Shown in pieces: positions 20,149-31,976 of a DNA stretch of 64,000 nt. The translations under genes were made by a program, and so were the position numbers. The first letter of the stretch is position 1, and each line of letters starts with the position of its first letter. Source of the stretch: Mesorhizobium comanense (GTDB lineage: Bacteria; Pseudomonadota; Alphaproteobacteria; Rhizobiales; Rhizobiaceae); assembly GCF_005503535.1 (NCBI RefSeq), contig NZ_SCNN01000005.1, positions 62,001 through 126,000 of the forward strand, in the 5' to 3' direction. A model generated the notes under the pieces. That model saw only the letters and a program-made list of their open reading frames with translations, was not told the DNA's origin and did not search any database.

Positions 20149-21150
20149 ATGGGCGAACTGATCATGAGCGCGCCGGTGGCGGGGCTGACTTCGAAGAACC
20201 GGATCGCGGCGGAAGACGTGGTGATGCTGCGCCGCGAAGTGTTCGCCGACGGCGTGGTGACCCGCGGCGAGGCCGAGGCGCTGTTCGCGCTCGACCAGAC
20301 GGCGCGCGACAAATGCGATGAATGGGCCCCGTTCTTCGTCAAGGCGGTGACCGACTACATCGTCCATCAGGAAAAGCCCGCGGGCTATATCTCGCAGGAC
20401 AATGCCGACTGGCTGGTCCGCACGATCTCGCGTGACGGCATGGTCGACAGCCGCACCGAGCTCGAATTGCTGGTCCACGTGCTGGAGGAGGCGAAATCCT
20501 CGCCGAGCCGGCTTTGCGTCTACGCGCTGGAGCAGGTCGCCCACGCCGTCATCGACGGCAAGGGGCCGCTGATGCTGGGTGGTGCGCTGGTGCCGGGCCT
20601 GATTGCCAGGGCGGAGGTCGAGTTGCTGCGTCGCATTCTTCATGCCCATGGCGGCGAAGCCAACATCGCCATCAGCCGGGGCGAGGCCGAGGTGCTGTTC
20701 AAGATCAACGAGCGCACCGCCCACGCCAAGAACGATCCGGCGTGGAACGAACTGTTCGTCAAGGCGATTGCCAATTTCGTCATGTGCTCGGCCGGCTATG
20801 AGGCGCCCACCCGCGAGGTGGCGCTGCGTCAGGAAAATTTCCTCGATCACGCCGAACCGGAAGTCGGCGGCTTCTTCCGCCGCATGGTTTCCGGCGGGCT
20901 CGCCGGCATCGTCGAAGCCTATCGCTCACCGGGAGACATCGAGGCCGAGTGGGAGGCCAGAAACCGGGCCGCCGAAGCACTCGCCCGTCGCGCCGAGACG
21001 ATCGATGCCGGCGAAGCCGGATGGCTTGTCGAGCATATCGCCGTGAACCGGCCTCTCCATGAAAACGAACGCGCGCTGCTGACCCTGATCAAGCATGCTT
21101 CACCGGAAATCCATCCGGCATTGAAGCCGCTGCTCGACAAGGTCGCCTAG
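20149..21150 (+). CDS. internally duplicated TerB-like helical protein of unknown function
   Basis: A 333-residue soluble, acidic, mainly helical protein. Residues about 23-72 (VFADGVVTRGEAEALF ... FFVKAVTDYIV) are repeated at about 156-212 (ISRGEAEVLFKIN ... LFVKAIANFVM). A second unit, residues 80-115 (ADWLVRTISRDGMVDSRTEL), recurs near the C-terminus (AGWLVEHIAVNRPLHENERA), giving an A-B-A-B plan. The ADGVVTRGEAE motif resembles TerB-type helical domains, though this is inference. The frame is open to 20041, but ATG 20149 has GGGGATCAAAG ahead of it. It stands alone, with the gcv leader on one side and a convergent MsrP-like gene on the other. Confidence 0.8.
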   Translation: MGELIMSAPVAGLTSKNRIAAEDVVMLRREVFADGVVTRGEAEALFALDQTARDKCDEWAPFFVKAVTDYIVHQEKPAGYISQDNADWLVRTISRDGMVDSRTELELLVHVLEEAKSSPSRLCVYALEQVAHAVIDGKGPLMLGGALVPGLIARAEVELLRRILHAHGGEANIAISRGEAEVLFKINERTAHAKNDPAWNELFVKAIANFVMCSAGYEAPTREVALRQENFLDHAEPEVGGFFRRMVSGGLAGIVEAYRSPGDIEAEWEARNRAAEALARRAETIDAGEAGWLVEHIAVNRPLHENERALLTLIKHASPEIHPALKPLLDKVA

Positions 21151-21220
21151 GGGGTCGCCTAGGGACAAGGTGGCCTAGGAAAGACCATCAAGTCTTCGGC
21201 TCGGCATCCGATTCTCAGGA

Positions 21221-22030
21221 TCAGATGCCGCCATACCAGTCGTAGCCATTGTCTTCCCAATAGCCGCCACGGCCGCCGCCGACGTCGGCGAAACCGTCGA
21301 CCAGTTCTATCTTCGACAGGTATTTCGGCATCTTGTAGCCGAGCTGGCGCTCGACGCGCACCCGTAGCGGCGCGCCATTCTCGACCGGCAGCGGCTTGCC
21401 GTTCAGCCCGTAAGCCAGAATCGTCTGCGGATGGCGGGCATCGATCAGGTCGATGGTGCCATAATACTTGATGTCGCCCGACAGGCTGCGGTCGATCGTA
21501 TCCAGGCAATGAAACATGACGTAGCGTGCCTGCGGCTTGACAACGGCCTGATCGAGTATGAGCGACAGCGGCGTGCCAGTCCATTTGGCGATGCAGCTCC
21601 AGCCCTCGACGCAGTCGTGGCGGGTGATCTGGGTCCGGCTCGGCATGTTCGTCAGCTGCTCGTGGCTGAGCGACAGCGGCTTCTCGACCAGGCCTGACAC
21701 TTCAAGCCGCCAGTCGGCGAAATTGTTGGCGAGCAGCGCCTTGTAGTCATCGTCGTCGGGCGAGGTGACGCCGTTCGGCCGCTGTGGCTGACGGATATCG
21801 GCCTCGCTGAATTCCGGGGCCAGCCTATCGCGGCCGGCAAGAAAACGTTGCGCCCGATATGTCAGGCCGTTGGCGTTCTCCAGGAAACTGCGCAGGCCGC
21901 TGCCGATGCTGAGGTGGCTGTCAAAGGCATCGCAGCCCGACAGCATGATGCCGGAGGCGCCGACGCTGGCGCCGGTCAGGAATTTCCTTCGACTGATCTG
22001 AAAATTGGAGTTGATCTCGAGTTTTGCCAT
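21221..22030 (-). CDS. molybdopterin-dependent oxidoreductase, MsrP/YedY-like
   Basis: A 269-residue sulfite-oxidase-fold protein exported by the Tat route: the N-terminus holds SRRKFLTGASVGASGIMLSG, a twin-arginine signal. The molybdenum-ligand cysteine is C140 in TRHDCVEGWSCIAKWTG, and the family motif GYKMPKYLSKIEL lies near the C-terminus. MsrP repairs methionine sulfoxide in periplasmic proteins, using electrons from a membrane haem protein. Here the partner is a 293-residue cytochrome b whose stop lies one base before this start, not a typical MsrQ. That makes the exact substrate uncertain. The longer open frame to 22132 runs into the cytochrome gene and is not used. Confidence 0.87.
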   Translation of the reverse strand: MAKLEINSNFQISRRKFLTGASVGASGIMLSGCDAFDSHLSIGSGLRSFLENANGLTYRAQRFLAGRDRLAPEFSEADIRQPQRPNGVTSPDDDDYKALLANNFADWRLEVSGLVEKPLSLSHEQLTNMPSRTQITRHDCVEGWSCIAKWTGTPLSLILDQAVVKPQARYVMFHCLDTIDRSLSGDIKYYGTIDLIDARHPQTILAYGLNGKPLPVENGAPLRVRVERQLGYKMPKYLSKIELVDGFADVGGGRGGYWEDNGYDWYGGI

Positions 22031-22031
22031 C

Positions 22032-22913
22032 TCACGCACTCCTCTCAGCCGTCTTGTCGTCATGCGCGGGAGGGTCGGTTCGATACCAGCCGGTGATGAT
22101 CGAGCGCAGTTCGTTGATCGGACCGGCGGCAAGGATCATCAGGATGTGGATGATGAAGAAGCCGACCAGCAGCACCATGACGGTGAAATGGATGGTGCGC
22201 GCCGTCTGCCGGCCGCCGAGCAGGTCGTTGAGGAACGGCAGCACCGAATTCATGCTGGGCGACATTGCAAGGCCGGTGATGATCATCAGCGGCAACAGCA
22301 CGAACAGCACGCCGCCATAGGCCAATTTCTGCAGCGTGTTGTATTCGCGCGTGTGGTGGAACTTCAGCCTGATGTGGTTGGCGACATCCTGCGGCAGGCG
22401 CTTGATGTCGTCGATCCGCGGGGCGAGGTCACGACGGATATGACCGTTGATCAGGCTGGCGATCAGCCAGACGATCAAGGTCGTGGTCAGGATCCACGCG
22501 AAGAAGAAATGGATCACGCGCGCCGTGCCGAGATCGTAATAGGACGGGATCGTCGCCCAGGACGGGAAGCCGCGCGCCGTCTCGTTGCCGGGAGGGCCTG
22601 ACCAGCCAAGCACACCCGTCGTGTCGAAGCGGTGGCCGAAGATCGCGGTGTAGCCGCGCGGGCCCGCACTCGTGTTCTCGGCGCCGATCTCGAAGATCGT
22701 GTTGTCGTAGCCGAAACCGGATTGCTTGCCGATATAGAGTTGCGGCCGCGCGTTGAAGATCTGAAGGCCGGAAAGCAGCATGAAAAACAACGAGATGGCC
22801 CAGAGCCAGTGTGTCAGCCGCGTCCAGCGCGACTGCCGGTAGATCAGCGGCCTCTCCGTCGATGCGGGAACGCCCGGGCCGGTGTCGGATTGGCTTCTGG
22901 CAACCGATTCCAT
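22032..22913 (-). CDS. cytochrome b/b6 (b561-type) membrane subunit
   Basis: A 293-residue integral membrane protein with four clear hydrophobic helices (WLWAISLFFMLLSGLQIF; IHFFFAWILTTTLIVWLIA; YGGVLFVLLPLMIITGLAM; HFTVMVLLVGFFIIHILMIL). Histidines suitable as haem ligands lie in LTHWLW, RVIHFFF, KFHHTREYN and RTIHFTV. A long periplasmic loop (about residues 60-125) contains GPRGYTAIFGHRFDTTG. The following gene encodes a Tat-exported molybdenum enzyme, and the two are translationally coupled, so this is its likely electron donor from the quinone pool. It is longer than MsrQ and of a different plan. Confidence 0.88.
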   Translation of the reverse strand: MESVARSQSDTGPGVPASTERPLIYRQSRWTRLTHWLWAISLFFMLLSGLQIFNARPQLYIGKQSGFGYDNTIFEIGAENTSAGPRGYTAIFGHRFDTTGVLGWSGPPGNETARGFPSWATIPSYYDLGTARVIHFFFAWILTTTLIVWLIASLINGHIRRDLAPRIDDIKRLPQDVANHIRLKFHHTREYNTLQKLAYGGVLFVLLPLMIITGLAMSPSMNSVLPFLNDLLGGRQTARTIHFTVMVLLVGFFIIHILMILAAGPINELRSIITGWYRTDPPAHDDKTAERSA

Positions 22914-23010
22914 CTTGTCTCGTCTCCCGGCCTCGCGACGTGGCCTGCGCCTTCATTGTCCTCCTGATACGTCGCGATCCAAACCGATGTTTCATCCGAT
23001 CACGGATTTA

Positions 23011-23688
23011 TTATGGACCGCCCAGGCTGACGGCGAGATTGACCGCGGCGGCGACGATGACGGTGTTGAAGAAGAACGACAGGATCGAATGGACAAGCAC
23101 GACGCAGCGCATATGCGTCGTCGATATGTTGGTGTCCGCGGTCTGCGCCGTCATGCCGATGACCGCCGAGAAATACAGGAAGTCCCAGCCTTCCGGGCGC
23201 TTGTCGCCCGGGAACAACAGGCCGCCCACCGGAACCTTCTTCTTCGTCTTGGCGTCGACCTCGTCGCCGTCCATCCAGTAGACATGGGCATAATGAAGTG
23301 CCGCCATCGCATGAATGGTGAACCAGCCGAGCGGGATCGACATGAGCGCGAATACGAGTTCGAACGGATGGCCCTTGTCCTTCTGATTGATCAGCAGGAA
23401 CAAGGAGATAACGGCAACGATAACGACAATGAGCGTGACCGCGAAGATGACCAGAACCGGCTGGTCGGCGGCACGCGCATTCTTGCTCAGATATTTGCCG
23501 GTGAACTTCGGCATCTGGGAGACGACGAGGATGACGTAGGCCGCAAAGAATGCGTTGGCGCCGATCGAATAAGCCAGCGGGGCATGCAGCAGCAACGCCA
23601 CAAGGAGCGCAAGGACACCCAGACACGCAGACGCGGCAAACAGCATGTGGCGCTGCATGGGCTTGTCGATCGGGGTTTCTGCGGCCAT
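23011..23688 (-). CDS. DUF1345 membrane protein
   Basis: A 225-residue membrane protein with five hydrophobic segments, including LFAASACLGVLALLVALLL, ANAFFAAYVILVVSQ and VFAVTLIVVIVAVISLFLL (as part of IFAVTLIVVIVAVISLF). The C-terminal half carries HAMAALHYAHVYW, FLYFSAVIGMTAQTADT and the final helix ending NLAVSLGGP, which are typical of DUF1345 proteins of unknown function. ATG 23688 follows GGTGGAGACC; the GTG at 23700 overlaps that ribosome site and is rejected. Its neighbours do not suggest a role. Confidence 0.85.
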   Translation of the reverse strand: MAAETPIDKPMQRHMLFAASACLGVLALLVALLLHAPLAYSIGANAFFAAYVILVVSQMPKFTGKYLSKNARAADQPVLVIFAVTLIVVIVAVISLFLLINQKDKGHPFELVFALMSIPLGWFTIHAMAALHYAHVYWMDGDEVDAKTKKKVPVGGLLFPGDKRPEGWDFLYFSAVIGMTAQTADTNISTTHMRCVVLVHSILSFFFNTVIVAAAVNLAVSLGGP

Positions 23689-23719
23689 GGCGGTCTCCAC
23701 CCTGGATGGCTCTCGGTCT

Positions 23720-24187
23720 CTAGTCCGGTGTGGCGGATTTCAGGGCGCGCCGCAAGATACGGTCGAGTTCGCCCAGGAAGCGCGAGCGGTCCTGCGGCGC
23801 GAAGCTGGCATTGTAGCCCTTGCTCTCGCCGGTCTCGCGCAAATGCTGCTTGAGGTCGCGCATCGCCACGGCCATGCCGATCGTCTCGGGCGTGAACGGG
23901 CGGCCGGTCGGCCCGAGCACATGCGCGCCGAGCGCCACGGCGCGGGCGGCAAGGGGAATGTCCGCGGTGATCACGATGTCGTTGGATTTGGCGTTCTCGA
24001 CGATCCAGTCGTCAGCGGCGTCGGCGCCCTTGGAGACGACCACGTTGCGGATCATCGGGTCGCGCGATGGCCGCAAGCCGCCATTGGAGACGTAGATGAC
24101 AACGACGCCAAGGCGCTCGGCGACCTTCTCGACCTCCGCCTTGACCGGACAGGCGTCGGCATCGACGTAGATTGCGGGTGCTGGCAT
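23720..24187 (-). CDS. YaiI/YqxD family (DUF188) protein
   Basis: A 155-residue protein of the YaiI/YqxD family, a PIN-like fold of unknown activity. The hallmark N-terminus IYVDADACPVKAEVEKVAER is present, as are VSKGADAADDWIVEN and DIVITADIPLAARAVALGA with the conserved acidic residues. The frame is open to 24289; ATG 24187 has GGGAGACA just upstream and begins three residues before the family's first strand. It lies between the DUF1345 gene and gfa, all on the minus strand. Confidence 0.9.
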   Translation of the reverse strand: MPAPAIYVDADACPVKAEVEKVAERLGVVVIYVSNGGLRPSRDPMIRNVVVSKGADAADDWIVENAKSNDIVITADIPLAARAVALGAHVLGPTGRPFTPETIGMAVAMRDLKQHLRETGESKGYNASFAPQDRSRFLGELDRILRRALKSATPD

Positions 24188-24252
24188 TGTCTCTCCCAAA
24201 CGGGCAGGGGCCGGAACATGTCCGGCCCCCATAGCGGTAAATCCCGTAACTG

Positions 24253-24822
24253 TCAGGCCGGCAGCGCGCCGGACTTCTTTGCCGTCCACGTCGCGATATA
24301 GTCCATCAGGCCGGGGCTCAGGCAGTCATAGGGTTCGAGCCCGGTCTTCTTCAACTGGCCGCGAATGCCGTCCATGCGCTTGGGATCGACGCCGGATTCG
24401 ATGATCGAGGACACGAAAGCGGCAAAGCCCGGAGGCGACCAGCCGTTCTCCTGGAAGCGTTCCGGGTGGATGAAGGTCAGGCCCTTGAACGGATGGTCGC
24501 GCTCGACCGGTCCATGCATGTGGACGCCGCAGCCGGTGCAGGCATGGCGCTGGATCAGCGCCGCGGGATCTACCACTTTCAGCTTGTCGCCATTCTCGGC
24601 GACGGTGACGTCGCCCGTGCCTGCCACGGCAACCACCGAGAACACCGCGCCGTCCGGCTTCCAGCACTTGGTGCAGCCGCAGGCGTGGTTGTGGGCGATC
24701 TGACCCTTGACCTTCACCTTCACCGGCTTGCTGGTGCACGCGCAGACCAGCGTGCCGCCGGCAAAGCCCGCGCTTTCCTTTGGCAGGCCGTTGTCGATCG
24801 AGTGATGCAGTTTTTCCGCCAT
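24253..24822 (-). CDS. gfa: S-(hydroxymethyl)glutathione synthase (GFA)
   Basis: A 189-residue zinc protein that promotes or binds the adduct of formaldehyde with glutathione, the substrate of the next enzyme in the pathway. Zinc-ligand cysteines are seen in [20 protein letters not shown] and [17 protein letters not shown] 24822 follows GGGAGGAAATGGA. The frame is open much further upstream, but that sequence overlaps the alcohol dehydrogenase gene in another frame and is not coding. It lies 68 bases after the class III alcohol dehydrogenase gene and probably shares its transcript. Confidence 0.93.
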   Translation of the reverse strand: MAEKLHHSIDNGLPKESAGFAGGTLVCACTSKPVKVKVKGQIAHNHACGCTKCWKPDGAVFSVVAVAGTGDVTVAENGDKLKVVDPAALIQRHACTGCGVHMHGPVERDHPFKGLTFIHPERFQENGWSPPGFAAFVSSIIESGVDPKRMDGIRGQLKKTGLEPYDCLSPGLMDYIATWTAKKSGALPA

Positions 24823-24890
24823 TCCATTTCCTCCCAGTTTGAGAACCACAGCGGTCGCTGGCCGGTCGGTCGGCGGCTTGTGGCCTTGCT

Positions 24891-26018
<1,128 letters not shown>

Positions 26019-26087
26019 CAGGCGTCCTCCAATGCGAATTTTTTTGCCAAGGTTTCAGGTTTTATCGACACGATCAACTGGAAGCTG

Positions 26088-26105
26088 GTGGCACGATTGT
26101 GCCAC
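26088..26105. promoter_or_regulatory. 7-base inverted repeat between divergent adhC and pccA
   Basis: GTGGCAC and GTGCCAC are separated by GATT, a perfect hairpin or dimer-binding site in the shared upstream region of two divergent genes. No factor can be assigned. Confidence 0.35.
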
Positions 26106-26216
26106 GGCGGCGAATTGGAATCGCAAATCGATTGAAAGGCTGTGATTTGCACGGTCGGCTTGACCCTGCAAGCACAGGTCATAAAAGGAACAGCCGACCG
26201 GAGGGATGACGCCAGC

Positions 26217-28229
<2,013 letters not shown>

Positions 28230-28384
28230 TATACCCGGAAACTCCACGCAGGCTGCCATCCGGAGGCTTTTTCAGCAAGACGGTGGAACGCTGTGGTCAG
28301 TAGTCGTTTGTGCTGGACTGGTATCGCCCGGTCCCGGACAATACATCTCCATCGACTCAAAGTTTGCGGGCGGCGCGAGAAACC

Positions 28385-31300
28385 ATGGCGGATGAGAGAC
28401 TTCCACGCGACCCCTTGAAGCGCGAAGCCGCGATCGCCGCGATGCCGCCGAAGGCAGCGGTGCGGCCTTTCGTGCATCTGCGCGTGCATTCGGCTTATTC
28501 CTTGCTCGAAGGCGCGCTGCAGCTTGGCAAGATCGTCGGCCACGCGGTGAAGGACGAGGCGCCGGCCATTGCCGTCACCGACACCAACAATCTGTTTGGC
28601 GCGCTCGAATTCGCACAGAAGGCGGTGAAGGACGGCATCCAGCCGATCATCGGCTGCCAGATCGCGCTCGCCTTTTCCGGCGAGAGCAGCGACGGCCAGC
28701 GCGACCGCCGCCGGCAAGGGCCGGAGATGCGGCCGGTCGTCCTGATCGCGGCGACCGAAGCCGGCTATTCCAATCTGGTCAGGCTGGTCAGCCGGGTCTA
28801 TCTGGAAACCCCGCCGGGCGAAGCCGTGCATCTGTCCACCGACATGCTGGCCGGACAGGCCGATGGGCTGATCTGCCTCACCGGCGGGCCGCGCGGGCCG
28901 ATCGGCAACGCGCTGAAGGAGGATCGCCGCGATCTGGTCGAGGCCCGGCTTTCGACACTCAAGGCCCTGTTCGGCGACCGGCTCTATGTCGAACTGGAAC
29001 GCGTCGCGGGTTACGACCGGATCATCGAGCATCAGACGATCGAGCTCGCCTATGCGCACGAACTTCCCCTGGTTGCGACCAATGAGGCGTTCTTCTCATC
29101 GCGCGACGACTATGAGGCTCACGATGCGCTGATCGCCATTGCCGAGGGTTCGGTCGTGGCGGTCGATACACGACGCCGGCTGTCGCCGGACAATTTCCTG
29201 CGCAGCCAGGCCGACATGTCGCAGCTTTTCGCCGACCTGCCGGAAGCGATCGACAACACGGTCGAGATCGCGCTGCGCTGTTCCTACTATCCGAAAAACC
29301 GCAGCCCGATCCTGCCGCGCTTCACCGGCGGCGATGCAGCCGACAAGGATGCTGCAGAGAAGGCCGAAGCCGCCGAGCTCGCGCGCCAGGCGCGCGAAGG
29401 GCTCGACGCGCGGCTTGCCTTGCACGGGCCGACGCCTGGCTACACGATAGAGCAATATCGCGAGCGGCTCGAATTCGAGCTCGGCATCATCGAGAGGATG
29501 AAGTTTCCCGGCTACTTCCTGATCGTCGCCGACTTCATTAAATGGGCCAAGGCGCAGGGCATCCCGGTCGGGCCGGGCCGCGGCTCGGGCGCCGGATCGC
29601 TGGTCGCCTATTCCACGACCATCACCGACATCGATCCGCTGCGTTTTTCCCTGCTGTTCGAGCGCTTCCTCAATCCGGACCGCGTGTCGATGCCCGACTT
29701 CGATATCGATTTCTGCCAGGACCGGCGCGAAGAGGTGATCCGCTACGTCCAGCAGAAATACGGCCGCGACCAGGTCGGCCAGATCATCACCTTCGGTACG
29801 CTGCAGGCGCGCGCGGTGCTGCGTGACGTCGGCCGCGTGCTGCAGATGCCTTATGGCCAGGTCGACAAATTGTCCAAGATGGTGCCGCAGAACCCGGCCA
29901 ATCCGGTGAAGCTGGCGGACGCCATCGCCAACGAGCCGCGCTTTGCCGAGGAGGCCGAGAAGGAGCCGATCGTCCAGACACTGCTCGACATGGCGCAGAA
30001 GCTGGAGGGGCTCTACCGCCACGCCTCCACGCACGCCGCGGGCATCGTCATCGGTGACCGGCCGCTGTCGCAACTGGTGCCGATGTATCGCGATCCGCGT
30101 TCGGACATGCCGGTCACCCAGTTCAACATGAAGTATGTCGAGCAGGCCGGGCTGGTGAAGTTCGACTTCCTCGGCCTGAAGACGCTGACGGTGCTGGAGA
30201 CGGCGGTCAAGCTGATCCGCCGGCGCGGCGTGGACATCGACCTCGCGACGATCCCGCTCGACGATGCCGAGACGTATTCCATGCTGTCGCGCGGCGAGGT
30301 CGTCGGCGTGTTCCAGGTGGAAAGCGCCGGCATGCGCAAGGCGCTGATCGGCATGCGGCCGGACTGCATCGAGGACATCATCGCGCTGGTCGCGCTCTAT
30401 CGTCCCGGCCCGATGGAGAACATCCCGACCTACAACGCCAGAAAGCATGGCGAGGAGGAGATGGCCTCGATCCACCCCAAGATCGACCATCTGGTGAAGG
30501 AGACCCAGGGGGTCATCGTTTACCAGGAACAGGTCATGCAGATCGCGCAGGAGCTGTCCGGCTATTCGCTCGGCGAAGCCGACCTTCTGCGCCGCGCCAT
30601 GGGCAAGAAGATTCGCGCCGAAATGGACAAGCAGCGGGAGCGCTTCGTTACCGGCGCGGTCGAGCGCGGTGTCAGCAAGCCTCAGGCCGACTTCATTTTC
30701 GACCTGCTGGCCAAGTTCGCCGACTATGGTTTCAACAAGTCGCATGCCGCGGCCTATGCCGTCGTGTCGTATCAGACCGCCTATCTCAAGGCGCATTATC
30801 CGGTCGAGTTCCTGGCGGCCTCGATGACGCTGGACATGGGCAACACCGACAAGCTCGCCGACTTCCGCCAGGATGCCTTGCGCCTTGGCATCGAGGTTCT
30901 GGCACCGTCGGTGATGACAAGCTTTCGCCCCTTCGAGGTCGGCGAGAACCGCATCTATTATTCGATGGCCGCGCTCAAGGGCGTGGGCGACGCCGCGGTC
31001 GAGCACATCGTGGCGGTGCGTGGCGAAAAGCCGTTCAAGAGCCTTGCCGATTTTTGCGAGCGGGTCGATCCCAAGATTGTCGGCAAACGCGTCTTCGAAA
31101 GCCTGATCATGGCCGGCGCGCTCGACTGTTTCGGCCACGACCGCGCCCAGATGATGGCCGGCGTCGAACGGATGATGGGGCTGGCCTCGCTTGCGCAGCA
31201 GAATGCCGTCTCCGGCCAGGCCGACATTTTCGGCGCTTCGCTCGGCGCGCAGTCGCAGGCACTTAATCTGCCGCCGACGGATCCGTGGCTTGCCGCCGAC

Positions 31301-31912
31301 CGGCTGCACCGGGAATTCCAGGTCGTCGGCTTCTATCTCTCGGCCCATCCGCTCGATGAATACAAGGCGGCGCTGCAGAAGATGCGGGTGCAGAACTGGG
31401 CGGAGTTCTCCGCCGCAGTCAAGCGCGGCGCAGCCGCCGGCCGCCTGGCCGGCACCGTCACCAGCAAGCAGGAGCGCAAGACACGCACCGGAAACAAGAT
31501 GGGCGTGGTGGCCTTTTCGGACACCTCCGGCCAATATGAGGCGGTGCTGTTTTCGGAAGCCTTGGCTCAGTATCGCGATCTTCTGGAGGCCGGCCGCTCC
31601 GTCGTCATCACGGTGGCGGCCGAAGACCGTCCAGAGGGCGTCAATCTGCGCATCAACTCCGTGCAATCCCTGGAGGACGAGGCCAGCCGCATCCAGAAGG
31701 CGCTGCGCATTTTCGTCAGAAACGACGGGCCGGCCTCGATGATCCAATCGCAGCTCACCCAACGCGGCGAAAGCCAGGTCAGCATTATCGTGATCAAGGA
31801 AGAAGCCCAGGGCGAGATCGAGATCGCCTTGCAGGGCGGCTTCCGCGTGTCGCCGCAGATCGCGTCTGCGATGCGCGCCGTGCCCGGTGTCGTCGAAGTG
31901 GAATTGGTGTGA
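28385..31912 (+). CDS. dnaE: DNA polymerase III alpha subunit
   Basis: Replicative polymerase catalytic subunit, 1175 residues. The PHP domain opens with FVHLRVHSAYSLLEGAL. The polymerase core has GRGSGAGSLVAYS and the catalytic aspartates in PDFDIDFCQDRR. The fingers and beta-binding region include AAAYAVVSYQTAYLKAHYP, and the OB domain begins LAGTVTSKQERKTRTGNKMG. It is the DnaE1 type; DnaE2/ImuC is shorter and found with imuA-imuB. The frame is open to a GTG at 28310, but ATG 28385 gives the usual short lead to the PHP domain. Its Shine-Dalgarno sequence is weak. The next gene starts 64 bases after its stop. Confidence 0.96.
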   Translation: MADERLPRDPLKREAAIAAMPPKAAVRPFVHLRVHSAYSLLEGALQLGKIVGHAVKDEAPAIAVTDTNNLFGALEFAQKAVKDGIQPIIGCQIALAFSGESSDGQRDRRRQGPEMRPVVLIAATEAGYSNLVRLVSRVYLETPPGEAVHLSTDMLAGQADGLICLTGGPRGPIGNALKEDRRDLVEARLSTLKALFGDRLYVELERVAGYDRIIEHQTIELAYAHELPLVATNEAFFSSRDDYEAHDALIAIAEGSVVAVDTRRRLSPDNFLRSQADMSQLFADLPEAIDNTVEIALRCSYYPKNRSPILPRFTGGDAADKDAAEKAEAAELARQAREGLDARLALHGPTPGYTIEQYRERLEFELGIIERMKFPGYFLIVADFIKWAKAQGIPVGPGRGSGAGSLVAYSTTITDIDPLRFSLLFERFLNPDRVSMPDFDIDFCQDRREEVIRYVQQKYGRDQVGQIITFGTLQARAVLRDVGRVLQMPYGQVDKLSKMVPQNPANPVKLADAIANEPRFAEEAEKEPIVQTLLDMAQKLEGLYRHASTHAAGIVIGDRPLSQLVPMYRDPRSDMPVTQFNMKYVEQAGLVKFDFLGLKTLTVLETAVKLIRRRGVDIDLATIPLDDAETYSMLSRGEVVGVFQVESAGMRKALIGMRPDCIEDIIALVALYRPGPMENIPTYNARKHGEEEMASIHPKIDHLVKETQGVIVYQEQVMQIAQELSGYSLGEADLLRRAMGKKIRAEMDKQRERFVTGAVERGVSKPQADFIFDLLAKFADYGFNKSHAAAYAVVSYQTAYLKAHYPVEFLAASMTLDMGNTDKLADFRQDALRLGIEVLAPSVMTSFRPFEVGENRIYYSMAALKGVGDAAVEHIVAVRGEKPFKSLADFCERVDPKIVGKRVFESLIMAGALDCFGHDRAQMMAGVERMMGLASLAQQNAVSGQADIFGASLGAQSQALNLPPTDPWLAADRLHREFQVVGFYLSAHPLDEYKAALQKMRVQNWAEFSAAVKRGAAAGRLAGTVTSKQERKTRTGNKMGVVAFSDTSGQYEAVLFSEALAQYRDLLEAGRSVVITVAAEDRPEGVNLRINSVQSLEDEASRIQKALRIFVRNDGPASMIQSQLTQRGESQVSIIVIKEEAQGEIEIALQGGFRVSPQIASAMRAVPGVVEVELV

Positions 31913-31976
31913 CTGCTGCTCCCGGCAGGTTGCGGTCCGGCCGTCGGCATTCGCCGCTCGCCCTTCCGCGGTCCGC

